A DNA stretch of 64,000 nt from Delphinus delphis (Eukaryota; Chordata; Mammalia; Artiodactyla; Delphinidae), in contig NC_082692.2 of NCBI RefSeq assembly GCF_949987515.2, positions 85,383,488 to 85,447,487 of the forward strand, given 5' to 3'. Position numbers and translations under genes: made by a program. Positions 44,891 through 56,733 of this stretch are shown here, piece by piece; the stretch's first letter is position 1; every line of letters begins with the position of its first letter. The notes under the pieces are model-generated. The model was given only the letters and a program-made list of their open reading frames with translations. It searched no databases and was not told the DNA's origin.

Positions 44891-46200
44891 AAGAATGAAA
44901 TTCTGATACATGCTACAACATGGATGAACCTTGAAAACATATGCTAAGTAAAAGAAGCCTGTCACAAAAGGTCACATATTGTATGATTCCATTTATATGA
45001 AATGCCCAGTACAGGCAAATCTATTAAGACAAAATTAGATCAGTGGTTGCTAGGGCCTAGTGGGAGGGATGAAGAGGGAGTAATAGATATGGGATTTCCT
45101 CTTGGGGTAGTGAAAATATTCTGGAATTAAATAGTGGTGATGGTTGCAAAACTTTGTGAATACGGTGAAAACCACTGAATTGTATACTTTAAATACATGA
45201 ATTTTACGGTACATGAATTGTATCTTAATTTTGAAAATTGCCTTAAAATAAACAACATCAAGAGAGTCATAAGGCAAACCCCAGACTGTGAGAAAATAGT
45301 TAAAATATATACACCTGACAAAGGATTCATATCAAGAATATATAAAGGGCTCATACCAACCAAAAAGAAAAGACAACCCGATTTAGAACAATTAGCAAAA
45401 GACTTTAACAGGCACTTCCCAAAAGTGTTCACAGAAATGGCCAAACCTTATTAAAAAACGCTAAACATCTTTAGTCATCAGGGAAATGCAAACTGTAAGC
45501 ACAGTGAGATAACACCACCCACAGCCCAGAATGCCAACCAATTAATAGCAAGTGCTGGTAAGGCTGTAAGCAACTGGTGCTCCCATACTCTGCTGGTAGG
45601 AATGTAAACTGGTGCGGTCACTTTGAAAATCTGTTTACGTTATCTTCCAAGGCCAAACATACATCTACCTATGACCCAGCAATTTCTTTCCTAGATATAC
45701 GCCTATCAGAAATGAGTGCTTATGTCCACTCAGTGACGTGCTCAAGAATGTTCACAGCAGATTTATAAGACCCCAGTGTAAACAGAATAATTGTCTTTCA
45801 ACTGGCAATGAATAAACAATGAAATACAGTAGAGTACTACTTAGCAATAAAATTGAAAAAAACTAAGGAGACAAACAACAACATGGATAAACCTCCCAAA
45901 CAATTAAGTGAAAGAAGTCACTCGCTACAGAGTACGTACTAAATCGTTCCATTTATTAGAAGTTTAAGAAAGGGCAAATTGCTCAATGGTGACAGATGTC
46001 AGAAGAGTGGCTACTTTTATAGAAAAGCAGGGATTAGAAAGGGGCATTAGGAAGCCTTCTAAGGTACTGCAGATATTCCATATCTCAATCTGGGTGATGG
46101 TCACAGGGTATATACATATGTTAAAAAAAATCATCAAGTTGTATGAAAAGCAAGTGATAAAAAATTTATGTAGATCCTTATCAAAATCGCTCCTGTCTTC
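44891..46200 (+). mobile_element. Old L1 3' fragments (mosaic, part 2)
   Basis: Continues the split L1: 'catggatgaaccttgaaaac', 'gtgatggttgcaaaactttg'. After about 45240 a second L1 ORF2 C-terminus starts ('aaggattcatatcaagaata', 'cccatactctgctggtagga') with its own 3' UTR ('gggtgatggtcacagggtat'). Confidence 0.75.
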
Positions 46201-46224
46201 TTTTTTTTTTTTTTTTTGCAAAAA

Positions 46225-47395
46225 ATGACAAGCTGATCCTAATATTCATATGGGAAATGAAAGGCACTCAGAATAGACAAAACACCTTTGAAAAAGAAAA
46301 GTAAAGGTGGAGAATGCACACTCACCAATCTCAAAACTTATTACAAAGTTACAGTAATCAAGACAGTTCGGTACTGGCATAGAAAGACATACAGACCAAT
46401 GGAATAGAATAGAGGGTCCAAAAATAAACCCTTACATTTACGGTCAATTCATTTTTAACAAAGGTGCCAAGATAATCACAGGGGAAAAGAAAAGTCTCAA
46501 TAACAAATAGTATTGGGACAACTAGATAACTGCATGAGAAAGAATGGAGTTGGACTTTTTCATTACAATATACACAAAAATTGACCATGAAGGGATTACA
46601 GACCTAAATGTAAGAGCCAAAGCTACAAAACTCTTAGAAGAAAGTTTTGGAGGAAACCTTCATGACCTAGCCTTGGGCAAAGCCTACTTAGATATGACAG
46701 CAAAAGCATAAATGACAAAAGAAAAAAGATGAAGTGGACTCCACCAAAATTAAGAACTTTTGTGCTTCAAAGGACACCACCAAGTAAATAAAAAGGTAAT
46801 TCACAAAACTGAAGAAAATATTTGCTATCTAATAAGAGACTTGAATCCCGAATATGTAAGGAATCCTTACAACTCAATAATAAAAAGACAACCCAGTGTA
46901 AAAATGGGCAAAGGATCCAAAGAAAATATGTAAATGGCTAATAAGCACATGAAAGGAAGCTCAATATCACTGACCATTAGGAAAATGCAAATCTAAACCA
47001 CAACGAGATACCACTTCACACCCCTTAAGATGACTATAATCAAAAAGATAGACAGTAACAAATGTTGACTAGGATGTGGAATATCCTCATAAGATTTTTC
47101 TTTAAAAAAAGGATGGTACATGATTATATTTCAAGAAGCCTGTTAAAATATATAAAAGTATGATTTTACATACATATAAACAACCCGTCTATAAATATGT
47201 AGACAGATATGCATGAATTTGGGTATATATTCCTAGAAGAAAGCTTGGGAAGATACATCCAGAGCTCGTAAGTTGTTTCTTCTGGGAGGGAAGGGGTCTT
47301 CGGCCATGCTGGTTTGTTTGCTTCTGCACTGTTTCATTATTATTCAGTGAGGATGTTATCCCGTATTACTTGTATAATAAAACAAAGTTTTGGTG
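46225..47395 (+). mobile_element. Old L1 ORF2 C-terminal part and 3' end (mosaic, part 3)
   Basis: 'gatcctaatattcatatggg', 'acagtaatcaagacagttcg', 'agacatacagaccaatggaa' and 'aaaactcttagaagaaagtt' are the ORF2 region after the reverse transcriptase. At about 47090 it jumps to 3' UTR-like sequence. A poly-T run at 46201-46217 precedes it. Confidence 0.75.
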
Positions 47396-47699
47396 TAAAA
47401 ACTTGCCAACAGGCAGTGTACAAGGAATTGTCTGCAGGTGGCATGGATATCCAGAGGAGGGAGTTATCATCACGGTGTGACAAAATGAAGGCAGAAAGTT
47501 CGTGGAAAGGTTCTCTGATTTGGAGCTGGGAGTTTGGATGTGATGTGCCTGGGCAAGGAGATGATGTGGAAATTCTGAGAATGGCATTATGCCAAGTCCA
47601 CTATTGCCTAGGTTTCAGTTCTTAAAAGTATATTCATGAAGGAACACGTATTTATGTTGAATCTATTCCTTTGAGAAAACTATAGTCAGATGTCAGTAT

Positions 47700-47815
47700 C
47701 AGAGAAGATTTATTTTACAAAGAAAAAAGAAAGAAGGAAAAAAAGGAAGCAAGGAGGAAAGGTGGGAAAGGAAGGAAGGGAGGAGGAGGGAGGGAGGGAG
47801 GGAGAGAAAAAAAAC
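47700..47815. repeat. GA/GGAA-rich low-complexity tract
   Basis: 'ggaaggaagggaggaggagg' and similar polypurine sequence. Confidence 0.9.
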
Positions 47816-47958
47816 AAAGCCAAAAGGTGAAACCCCAGTGCCATTTTAAGCAACCAGACCTGTTAAGAAGTAAAGTGCTGAAAGTTCTCGAATACCCTGG
47901 ATTCTATGCAATTCAGTTCTTTCCCCTGAGAGAAAGCCTCAGAGCAGCCTTAATAGTA

Positions 47959-48157
47959 CAGCTGAACCTTGAACAAGGAGAGAGTTAGGGGCGCTGGCCT
48001 TTCACAGTCGAAAATCCAAGTATAATTTACAGTCAACCTTCCATAACCACGGTGCCTCATCTGTGGATTCAACCGACCGCGGACCATGTACTACTGTAGT
48101 ATTTACTATTGAAAAAAATTCACAAGTAAGCGGACCATGTTGTTCAAGGGTCAACTG
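47959..48157. mobile_element. Tigger-type MITE with TA duplication
   Basis: Ends CAGCTGAACCTTGAACAA and, on the other strand, CAGTTGACCCTTGAACAA. TA dinucleotides flank it at 47957-47958 and 48158-48159. It is 199 bp with no transposase. Confidence 0.9.
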
Positions 48158-48159
48158 TA

Positions 48160-48660
48160 TTGTCTTTTCCTTGATAATTCTGCTCTCTGCCTCACTGTTC
48201 AGTCAGACTTCATCATCAGATAAAAGCATCTTTCAGAACATTCTGCAGCCTGGAACTGTGGCATCCTCTACAAAGAGCTGCTGGATAAAGATGGTAGCAC
48301 ATGTTTGACTTGACGATCTGGGTCATCCTTAGCTTGATCTTTGGGGTGGTTCAGGGTAAAGTTTCTAGTTAGCTTGGCCTTCCAACAGCTCATGAAAAGT
48401 CCGGCTTTGCCTCCAAGGTGTGTGCAGGCAGGAAAAGAGCTGACCAAGTCGGCTGCGCATATACACTTGGCCAAACTGTAGAAGGTATAACTCAAGTCAT
48501 AAGAATTCCTGTCTGTGGTACTGGCAACTTTTGATCACTTTATTTGTCCTGGGGCAGGAGTGAAATGCAATTACAAATCCACACAGCACTTGTGTAGAGG
48601 AATAGGATTGTGATTATCCCCTCAAGTACCCTGTTTTAAAGCGGGAAAACAATGATAAAA
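48160..48660. other. No gene; unassigned sequence
   Basis: No exon or repeat recognised. Confidence 0.35.
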
Positions 48661-48675
48661 AGAGAGTAAGGCCAG

Positions 48676-49299
48676 AAGGACCTTCAGGATGGCAGAGGAA
48701 TAAGACGTGGAGATCACCTTCCTGCCCACAAATACATCAAAACCACATCTACATGTGGAACAACTCCTACAGAACACCTACTGAACACTGTCAGAAGACC
48801 TCAGACTTCCCAAAAGGGTCTTGGTGCTCTGGCCGGGTGTCAGGCCTGAGCCTCGGAGGTGGGAGCGCTGAGTTCAGCACACTGGACCATCAGAGACCTC
48901 CAGGTCCCACGTAATATCAATCAGCGAGAGCTCTCCCAGAGATCTCCGTCTGAACCCTAAGACCCAGCTCCACTCAACAACCAGCAAACTATACTGCTGG
49001 ACACCCCATGCCAAACAACTAGCAAGACAGGAACACAATCCCACCCGTTAGCAGAGAGGCTGCCTAAAATCATACTAAGTTCAAAGACACCCCAAAACAC
49101 ACAACCAGACACGGTCCTGCCCACCAGAAAGACAAGATCCAGCCCCACTCACCAGAACACAGGCACCAGTCCCCTCCATCAGGAAGCCTACACAACACAT
49201 TGAACCAACCTTAGCCACTGGGGGCAGACACCAAAAACAACGGGAACTACGAACCTGCAGCCTGCAAAAGGAGACCCCAAACACAGTAAGTTAAGCAAA
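48676..49299 (+). promoter_or_regulatory. L1 5' UTR (former internal promoter)
   Basis: Precedes ORF1 of the full-length element. In the L1 family this region carries an internal Pol II promoter. The 624-bp length implies near-complete reverse transcription. Current activity cannot be judged. Confidence 0.7.
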
Positions 49300-50191
49300 A
49301 TGAGAAGACAGAAATACACAGCAGATGAAGGAGCAAGGTAAAAACCCACCAGACCTAACAAATGAAGAGGAAATAGGCAGTCTACCCGAAAAAGATCTCA
49401 GAGTAATGATAGTAAAGATGATCCAAAATCTTGGAAATAGAATGGAGAAAATACAAGAAACATCTAACAAGGACCTAGAAGAACTAAAGAGCAAACAAAC
49501 AATGATGAACAACACAATAAATGAAATTAACAATCCTCTAGAAGGAATCAATAGCAGAAGAACTGAGGCAGAAGAATGGAAAAGTGACCTGGAAGAAAAA
49601 AAAGTGGAAATAACTATCTCAGAGCAGAATAAAGAAAAAAGAATGAAAAGAATTGAGGACAGTCTCAGAGACCTCTGGGACAACATTAAACACACAAACA
49701 TTCGAATTATAGGGGTCCTAAAAGAAGAAGAGAAAAAGAAAGGGACTGAGAATCTATTTGAAGAGATTATATTTGAAAACTTCCCTAATATGGGAAATGA
49801 AATAGTCAATCAAGTCCAAGAAACGCAGAGAGTCCCATATGGTATAAATCCAAGGAGAAACATGCCAAGACACATATTAATCAAACTATCAAAAATTAAA
49901 TACAAAGAAAAAATATTAAAGGCAGCAAGGGAAAAGCAACAAATAACATACAAGGGAATCCCCATAAGGTTAACAGCTGATCTTTCAGCAGAAACTCTGC
50001 AAGCCAGAAGGGAGTGACAGGACCTATTTAAAGTGATGAAAGGGAAAAATCTACAACCAAGATTACTCTACCCAGCAAGGATCTCACTCAGATTGGACAG
50101 AGAAATTAAAACCTCTACAGACAAGTAAAAGCTAAGAGAATTCAGCACCACCAAATCAGCTTTACAACAAATGCTAAAGGAACTTCTCTAG
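49300..50191 (+). pseudogene. L1 ORF1 (RNA-binding chaperone), inactivated
   Basis: ORF1p is the trimeric RNA-binding protein that coats L1 RNA. The family-like start is the ATG at 49300, read through about 13 codons to a stop near 49339. The frame then shifts to the one that contains an ATG at 49325 and stays open to 50014. The open part has an acidic, heptad-rich coiled-coil region (about residues 40-125 of the 49325 frame), then the RRM-like and C-terminal domain region ('FPNMG', 'INPRRN', 'LKAAREKQQITYKG'). A TGA at 50015-50017 stops it, and a TAA at 50126-50128 is a second in-frame stop. The expected end is the TAG at 50189-50191. The longest intact part is 230 codons, short of the usual ~290-340. 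Confidence 0.92.
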
Positions 50192-50249
50192 GTAGGAAAC
50201 ACAAGAGAAGGAAAAGACTTACAATAACAAACCCAAAACAATTAAGAAA

Positions 50250-53200
50250 ATGGTAATAGGAACATATATATTGATAATTACCTTAAATGTAAATGGATTA
50301 AATGCTCCAACCAAAAGACATAGACTGGCTGAATGGATACAAAAACAAGACCCATATATATGCTGTCCACAAGAGACCCAGTTCAGACCTAGGGACACAT
50401 ACAGACAAAGTGAGGGGATGGAAAAAGATATTCCACGCAAATGGAAACCAAAAGAAAGCTGGAGTAGCAATCCTCATATCAGACAAAATAGACTTTAAAA
50501 TAAAGACTGTTACAAAAGACAAAGAAGGACACTACATAATGATCAAGGGACCAATCCAAGAAGAAGATATAACAATTGTAAATATTTATGCACCCAACAT
50601 AGGAGCACCTCAATACATAAGGAAAATGCTAACAGCCATAAAAGGGGAAATCGACAATAACACAATCACAGTAGGGGACTTTAACACTGCATTTTCACCA
50701 ATGGACAGATCATCCAAAATGAAAATAAATAAGGAAACACAAGCTTTAAATGACACATTAGACCAGACGGACTTAATTGATATTTATAGGATATTCCATC
50801 CAAAAACCACAGAATGCACTTTCTTCTCAAGTGCTCATGGGACATTCTCCAGGAGAGATCATATCTTGGGTCACAAATAAAGCTTTGGTAAATTTAAGAA
50901 AACTGAAATTGTGTCAAGTATCTTTTCCAACCACAACACTATGAGACTAGATATCAATTATCGGAAAAAAAAAACTGTAAAAAATACAAACACAAGGAGG
51001 CTAAACAGTACACTACTAAATAACCAACAGATCACTAAAGAAATCAAAGAGGCAATCAAAAAAATACCTAGAAACAAATGACAATGAAAACACAATGGCC
51101 CAAAACCTATGGGATGCAGCAGAAGCAGTTCTAAGAGGGAAGTTTATAGCAATACAATCCTACCTCAAAAAACAAGAAACATCTCAAATAAACAACCTAA
51201 CCTTATACCTAAAGCAATTAGAGAAAGAACAAAAAAAACCCAAAGTTAGCAGAAGGAAAGAAATCATAAAGATCAGATCAGAAATAAATGAAAAAGAAAT
51301 GAAGGAAACGATAGCAAAGATGAATAAAACTAAAAGCTGGTTCTTTGAGAAGATAAACAAAATTGATAAACCTTTAGCCAGACTCATCAAGAAAAAAAGG
51401 GAGAAGACTCAACTCAACAGAATTAGAAAAGAAAAAGGAGAAGTAACAACTGACACTGCAGAAATACAAAAGATCATGAGAGATTACTACAAGCAACGAT
51501 ATGCCAATAAAATGGACAACCTGGAAGAAATGGACAAATTCTTTGAAAAGCACAACCTTCTGAGACTGAACCAGGAAGAAACAGAAAATATAAACAGACC
51601 AATCACAAGCACTGAAATTGAAACTGGGATTAAAAATCTTCCAACAAACAAAAGCCCAGGACCAGATGGCTTCACAGGCGAATTCTATCAAACATTTAGG
51701 GAAGAGCTAACATGTATCCTTCTCAAACTCTTCCAAAATATAGCAGAGGGAGGAACACTCCCAAACTCATTCCACGAGGCCACCATTACCCTGATACCAA
51801 AACCAGACAAAGATGTCACAAAAAAAGAAAACTACAGGCCAATCTCACTGATGAACCTAGATGCAAAAATCCTCAACAAAATACTAGCAAACAGAAACCA
51901 GCAGCACATTAAAAGGATCGTACACCATGATCAAGTGGGCTTTATCCCAGGAATGCAAGGATTCTTCAATATAAGCAAGTGAATCTATGTGATACACCAT
52001 ATTAACAAACTGAAGGATAAAAACCATATGATAATGTCAATAGATGGACAAAAAGCTTTTGACAAAATTCAACACCGATTTATGATAAAAACTATCCAGA
52101 AAGTAGGCACAGAGGGAACTTACCTCAACATAATAAAGGCCATATGTAACAAACCCACAGCCAACGTCATTCTCAATGGTGAAAAACTGAAACCATTTCC
52201 TCTAAGATCAGGAACAAGACAAGATTGCCCACTCTCACCACTATTATTCAACATAGTTTTGGAAGTTTTAGCCACAGCAATCAGAGGAGAAAAAGAAATA
52301 AAAGAAATCCAAATCATAAAAGAAGAAGTAAAACTGTCACTGTTTGCAGATGACATGATACTCTACATAGAGAATCCTAAAGATGCTACCAGAAAACTAC
52401 TAGAGCTAATCAATGAATTCGGTAAAGTAGCAGGGTATAAAATTAATGCACAGAAATCTCTTGCATTCCTATACAGTAATGATGAAAAATCTGCAAGAGA
52501 AATTAAGGAAACACTCTCATTTACCATTGCAACAAAAAGAATAAAATGCCTAGGTATAAACCTACCCAACGAGACAAAAGACCTGTATGCAGAAAAATGT
52601 AAGACACTGATGAAAGAAATTAAAGATGATACAAGCAGATGGAGAGATATACCATGTTCTTGGATTGGAAGATTCAACATTGTGAAAATGACTCTACTAC
52701 CCAAAGCAATCTACAGATTCAGTGCAATCCCTATGAAACTACCAATGGCATTTTTCGCAGAACTAGAACACAAAACTGCACAATTTGTATGGAAACACAA
52801 AAGACCCCGAATAGCCAAAGCAATCTTGAGAAAGAAAAACAGAGATCGAGGAATCAGGTTCCCTGACTTGAGACTGTACTACAAAGCTACAGTAATCAAG
52901 TCAGTATGGTACTGGCACAAAGAGAGAAATATAGATCAATGGAACAGGATAGAAAGCCCAGAGATAAACCCACGCACATATGGTCACCTTATCTTCGATA
53001 AAGGAGGCCAGGCCAGAATATACAAAGGAGAAAAGACAGCCTCTTCAATAAGTGATGCTGGGAAAATGGGACAGCTACATGTGAAAGAACGAAATTAGAA
53101 TACTTCCTAACACCATACACAAAAATAAACTCAAAATCGATTAAAGACCCAAAGGTAAGGCCAGACACTCTAAAACTCTCAGAAGAAAACATAGGCAGAA

Positions 53201-54312
53201 CACTCTATGACATGAATCACAGCAAGATGCTTTTTGACCCACCTCCTAGAGAAATGGAAGTAAAAACAAAAATAAACAAACGGGGCCTAATGAAACTTAA
53301 AAGTTTTTGCACACCAAAGGAAACCATAAACAAGACGAAAGGACAACCCTCAGAATGGGAGAAAATATTTGCAAACGAAGCAACCAACAAAGGATTAATC
53401 TCTAAAATATACAAGCAGCTCATGCAGCTCAATATCAAAAAAACAAACAACCCAATCCAAAAATGGGCAGAAGACCTAAACAGACATTTCTCCAAAGAAG
53501 ATATACAGATTGCCATGAAACACATGAAAGGATGCTCAACATCACTAATCATTAGAGAAATGCAAATCAAAACTACAATGAGGGCTTCCCTGGTGGTGCA
53601 GTGGTTGAGAGTCTGCCTGCCAATGCAGGGGACACGGGTTCGTGCCCTGGTCCGGGAAGATCCCACATGCCGCGGAGCGGCTGGTCCCGTGAGCCATGGC
53701 CGCTGAGCCTGCGTGTCCGGAGCCTGTGCTCCGCAACGGGAGAGGCCACAACAGTGAGAGGCCATGTACCACAAAAAAAAAAACAAACCCAAAAAAACCA
53801 AAACTACAATGAGGTATCACCTCACACCGGTCAGGATGGCCATCATCAAAAAATCTACAAAAAATAAATGCTGGAGAGGGTGTGGAGAAAAGGGAACCCT
53901 CTTGCACTGTTGGTGGGAATGTAAATTGATACAGCCACTATGGAGAACAGTATGGAGTTTCCTAAAAATAGAACTACCATACGACCCAGCAATCCCACTA
54001 ATAGGCATATACCCTGAGAAAACCGTAATTCAAAAAGAGTCATGTACCAAAATGTTCATTGCAGCACTGTTTACAATAGCCAGGACATGGAAGCAACCTA
54101 AGTGTCCATCGACAGATGAATGGATAAAGAAGATGTGGCACATATATACAATGGAATATTACTCAGCCATAAAAAGAAACGAAATTGAGTTATTTTTAGT
54201 GAGATGGATGGACCTAGAGTCGGTCATACAGAGTGAAGTAAGTCAGAAAGAGAAAAATAAATACCATATGCTAACACATATATATGGAATCAAAAAAAAA
54301 AAACGGTTCTGA
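50250..54312 (+). pseudogene. L1 ORF2 (endonuclease-reverse transcriptase), inactivated
   Basis: ORF2p nicks target DNA and reverse-transcribes L1 and SINE RNA. The start at 50250 leads into the endonuclease motif LNVNGLN and QETQ. A frameshift, apparently a small deletion, lies near 50410. The endonuclease motif GDFNTAFSP follows. At 50929-50934 the expected SDH-type motif reads S-N-H. Stops occur at 50878-50880 and 51980-51982, and another frameshift near 51060. The reverse transcriptase shows a [12 protein letters not shown] region, [10 protein letters not shown] and FADD (52343-52354). Another frameshift lies near 53090. A CHR SINE interrupts at 53584-53798. The cysteine-rich C-terminus (C-X3-C-X7-H-X4-C at 53870-53922) is preserved downstream. 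It cannot encode active protein. Confidence 0.95.
53584..53798 (+). mobile_element. CHR SINE, short form, inside the L1 ORF2 3' part
   Basis: Head 'gcttccctggtggtgcagtg', body ending 'gaggccatgtaccac', and an A/C-interrupted tail at 53772-53798. The perfect duplication CAAAACTACAATGAGG lies at 53568-53583 and 53799-53814. It inserted in sense orientation upstream of the ORF2 zinc-knuckle region. The 231-bp net insertion is a multiple of three, but the SINE brings an in-frame stop near 53704. Confidence 0.96.
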
Positions 54313-54662
54313 AGAACCTAGGGGCAGGACAGGAATAAAGACGCAGATGTAGAGGATGGACTTGAAGACACAGGGAGGGGGAAGGGTAAGCTGGGACGAA
54401 GTGAGAGCGTGGCATGGACATATATACACTACCAAATGTAAAATAGATAGCTAGTGGGAAGCAGCCACATAGCACAGGGAGATCAGCTCGGTGCTTTGTG
54501 ACCACCTACAGCGGTGGGATAGGGAGGGAGATGCAAGAGGGAGGGGATATGGAGATATATGTATACGTATAGCTGATTCACTTTGTTATAAAGCAGAAAC
54601 TAACACACCATTGTAAAGCAATTATATTCCAATAAAGATGTTTAAAAAAAAACAAAAAACGG
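54313..54662 (+). other. L1 3' UTR and A-rich end
   Basis: 'agaacctaggggcaggacag', 'acatagcacagggagatcag', 'attcactttgttataaagca' and 'ccattgtaaagcaattatat' are a conserved L1 3' UTR of this lineage. AATAAA lies at about 54631-54636, followed by A's broken by C. Confidence 0.9.
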
Positions 54663-54677
54663 AGAGAGTCAGGCCAG

Positions 54678-56397
54678 TGGTACCAAAACATTTTTTAAAA
54701 ACTTGGTCTGCCTCCCAGTATGGACTTGCTGGAGTCACAATATTGTCTAAACTAATTGCCGGGACCCCAAAGTCTGCCAAGCTAGGAATTCAGCCAGTAT
54801 GACTGTCCATCCCTTTCAGTTTAAAATTAAATTAAATCTTTGGCTGTTTGCCTGAATTAATCGTTCAATTTGCAAAAAACCAATCAAACCTATGTTGTAA
54901 GTGGTTCCAGCTGTGGGGTGTGTATTTTTTTCAGCAGCAGAGGAAAATTACCTAAGCATTTCATAAACAAAACTGAGAGATGCTTTGGTTTTCTTTGAGA
55001 GACGAAGGCATTTCTCACTGGTTGTTGTCCTTGAACCTGGATTATATTTCTTCTTCCTTGGAACCCAGCCGTTGACATTGATGCAGACCACATAAACAGG
55101 TCACCTTCGACTGCAAGGACATTTCTGCCAACCGCGAATATATTTTAAGGGCCTTTGATCAAAAGTGAAGAAAACAAGCTAACTACTCAATGTCACACCC
55201 ACTGCTCAGGTTTTCCCCTGGAGGGTGGCCACGGTCTGTCACTCTAAACATACCTTTATTGCCTCAGGCATCTGATGAGCTCAAATTAAGTCAACCTGAT
55301 TGCTAAAATTCATTTTTTCACTTCTTGGCTATTGTCATTTTCCCCTTCCATGTAAATTAATACAAAAGAAATTCCAGCTCACATTCTTTTCAAGTTGTTA
55401 ATATGAGATACGTCTCAACTTTTATGACTGAAGTTCTTCCCATCATATCTGTATGAATAATGCTACAACTTAAAATGAATATTGGGAGTTATTTGAGTGA
55501 GAAATGCTATCCTTCATAAATATAGCCTGAACAAGATTGTTAAACCATCAGTTAATCTTTATATTCAAGGCAAATGAAAGGAAAAGACTTGCCAATAAAT
55601 TATTTTCTCCATCGCCAGAAGCAAAGTGTGTACAATAAAGCACATATTCCCCAAATGGCAAGAATAAATCTATTTCATTTTTTTTCTTGTATACTGTGCT
55701 TATCAACCTAGGGCCTTATTTGACAAGCACTTTATTCTAGCATTATAAACAGTCCAAAGATGAATACAATTCTTCTTGTTCATGATTAATATATTTGGGA
55801 AATCAACTAACTGAATCATTTAGGCAAATCATTACAGTATATTCATGGAAAGAACAAATTTTCACCCTCTGAACTGAATTATAAACAGTCTTCACTGTCT
55901 TTACCCTAAATAACTACAGGGACTTTTACCTCAAACTTATTCCCAACAAGAGAAAATTGCACAATGAAATGTGTTTCTCTTTTTAATCCCTGAAGGCAGA
56001 AGATACAAAATATACATTTGGGATGCTAACAGGACATGGAAAATCTATCAATGAACCCCTGGGAAATAGTACAGGCCTCTGGGCCCAAGACTGCTGGAGT
56101 CCTGGGGGTGTGCATGCATGTGTGGGTGTTACGGGTTGACCAATTAATAAATAATGTCTATACTGGGCATACAACTGAGCTCCCATTTATCACACGTGGG
56201 GTCAGGGGCTAGGTTTGACTCCAGATCTTTACTAGTTGTGAAGGAAGGATTTGTTAAGCAAATTATCAGTATAAAAAAGGAAACCAGAATACCTGCATCG
56301 AAGAACTAGCTGGAGCCTGGGCCCAATAAGCCAGCAAACATGCCAAATATAGACCTTGAACTTCTAGGTCGGAGCTGTGGGTCACAGGCATAGGAAT
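54678..56397. other. No gene; quiet AT-rich stretch
   Basis: About 1.7 kb with no repeat family or exon that I can identify. It is the longest repeat-poor interval of the last quarter of the window. Confidence 0.4.
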
Positions 56398-56495
56398 AGC
56401 AAACATTTGTACAGCACTTTACAGTTGCAAAGAGTTTCCTCCTAAGGAATCTTACTGGATTTAGATCCCCATGTCAACCTCGGGAAAAAAGATTT
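56398..56495 (-). repeat. MIR fragment, split by a CHR SINE (left half)
   Basis: 'atttgtacagcactttacag' and 'tttcctcctaaggaatctta' are reverse MIR; the core continues after 56733. Confidence 0.65.
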
Positions 56496-56717
56496 TTTTG
56501 TTTTTTTTTTGTTTTTTTTTTTTTGGGTACGCGGGCCTCTTACTGCCGTGGCCTCTCCCGTTGCGGAGCACAGGCTCCGGACGTGCAGGCTCAGCGGCCA
56601 TAGGCTCACGGGCCCAGCCGCTCCGCGGCATGTGGGATCTTCCCGGACCGGGGCACGAACCCGTGTCCCCTGCATCGGCAGGTGGACTCTCAACCACTGC
56701 GCCACCAGGGAAACCCA
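56496..56717 (-). mobile_element. CHR SINE, short form, inside a MIR
   Basis: Poly-T with G interruptions at 56493-56524, minus-strand body, and the head ending 'gcgccaccagggaaaccc'. The duplication GGGAAAAAAGATTTT lies at about 56482-56496 and 56719-56733. Confidence 0.95.
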
Positions 56718-56733
56718 AGGGAAAAAAGATTTT

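Larger units (their letters stand above)
48676..54662 (+). mobile_element. Essentially full-length, inactive lineage L1 retrotransposon
   Basis: Components in order: 5' UTR 48676-49299 (with GGATGGCAGAGG near the start, recalling the YY1-type element of L1 promoters), ORF1 relic 49300-50191, short linker, ORF2 relic 50250-54312, 3' UTR, and an A-rich end at about 54640-54659. It is bounded by AGAGAGTAAGGCCAG (48661-48675) and AGAGAGTCAGGCCAG (54663-54677), a 14/15 duplication. A CHR SINE of about 215 bp sits near the end of ORF2. Without it the L1 is about 5.76 kb. Both ORFs are broken. Confidence 0.95.
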
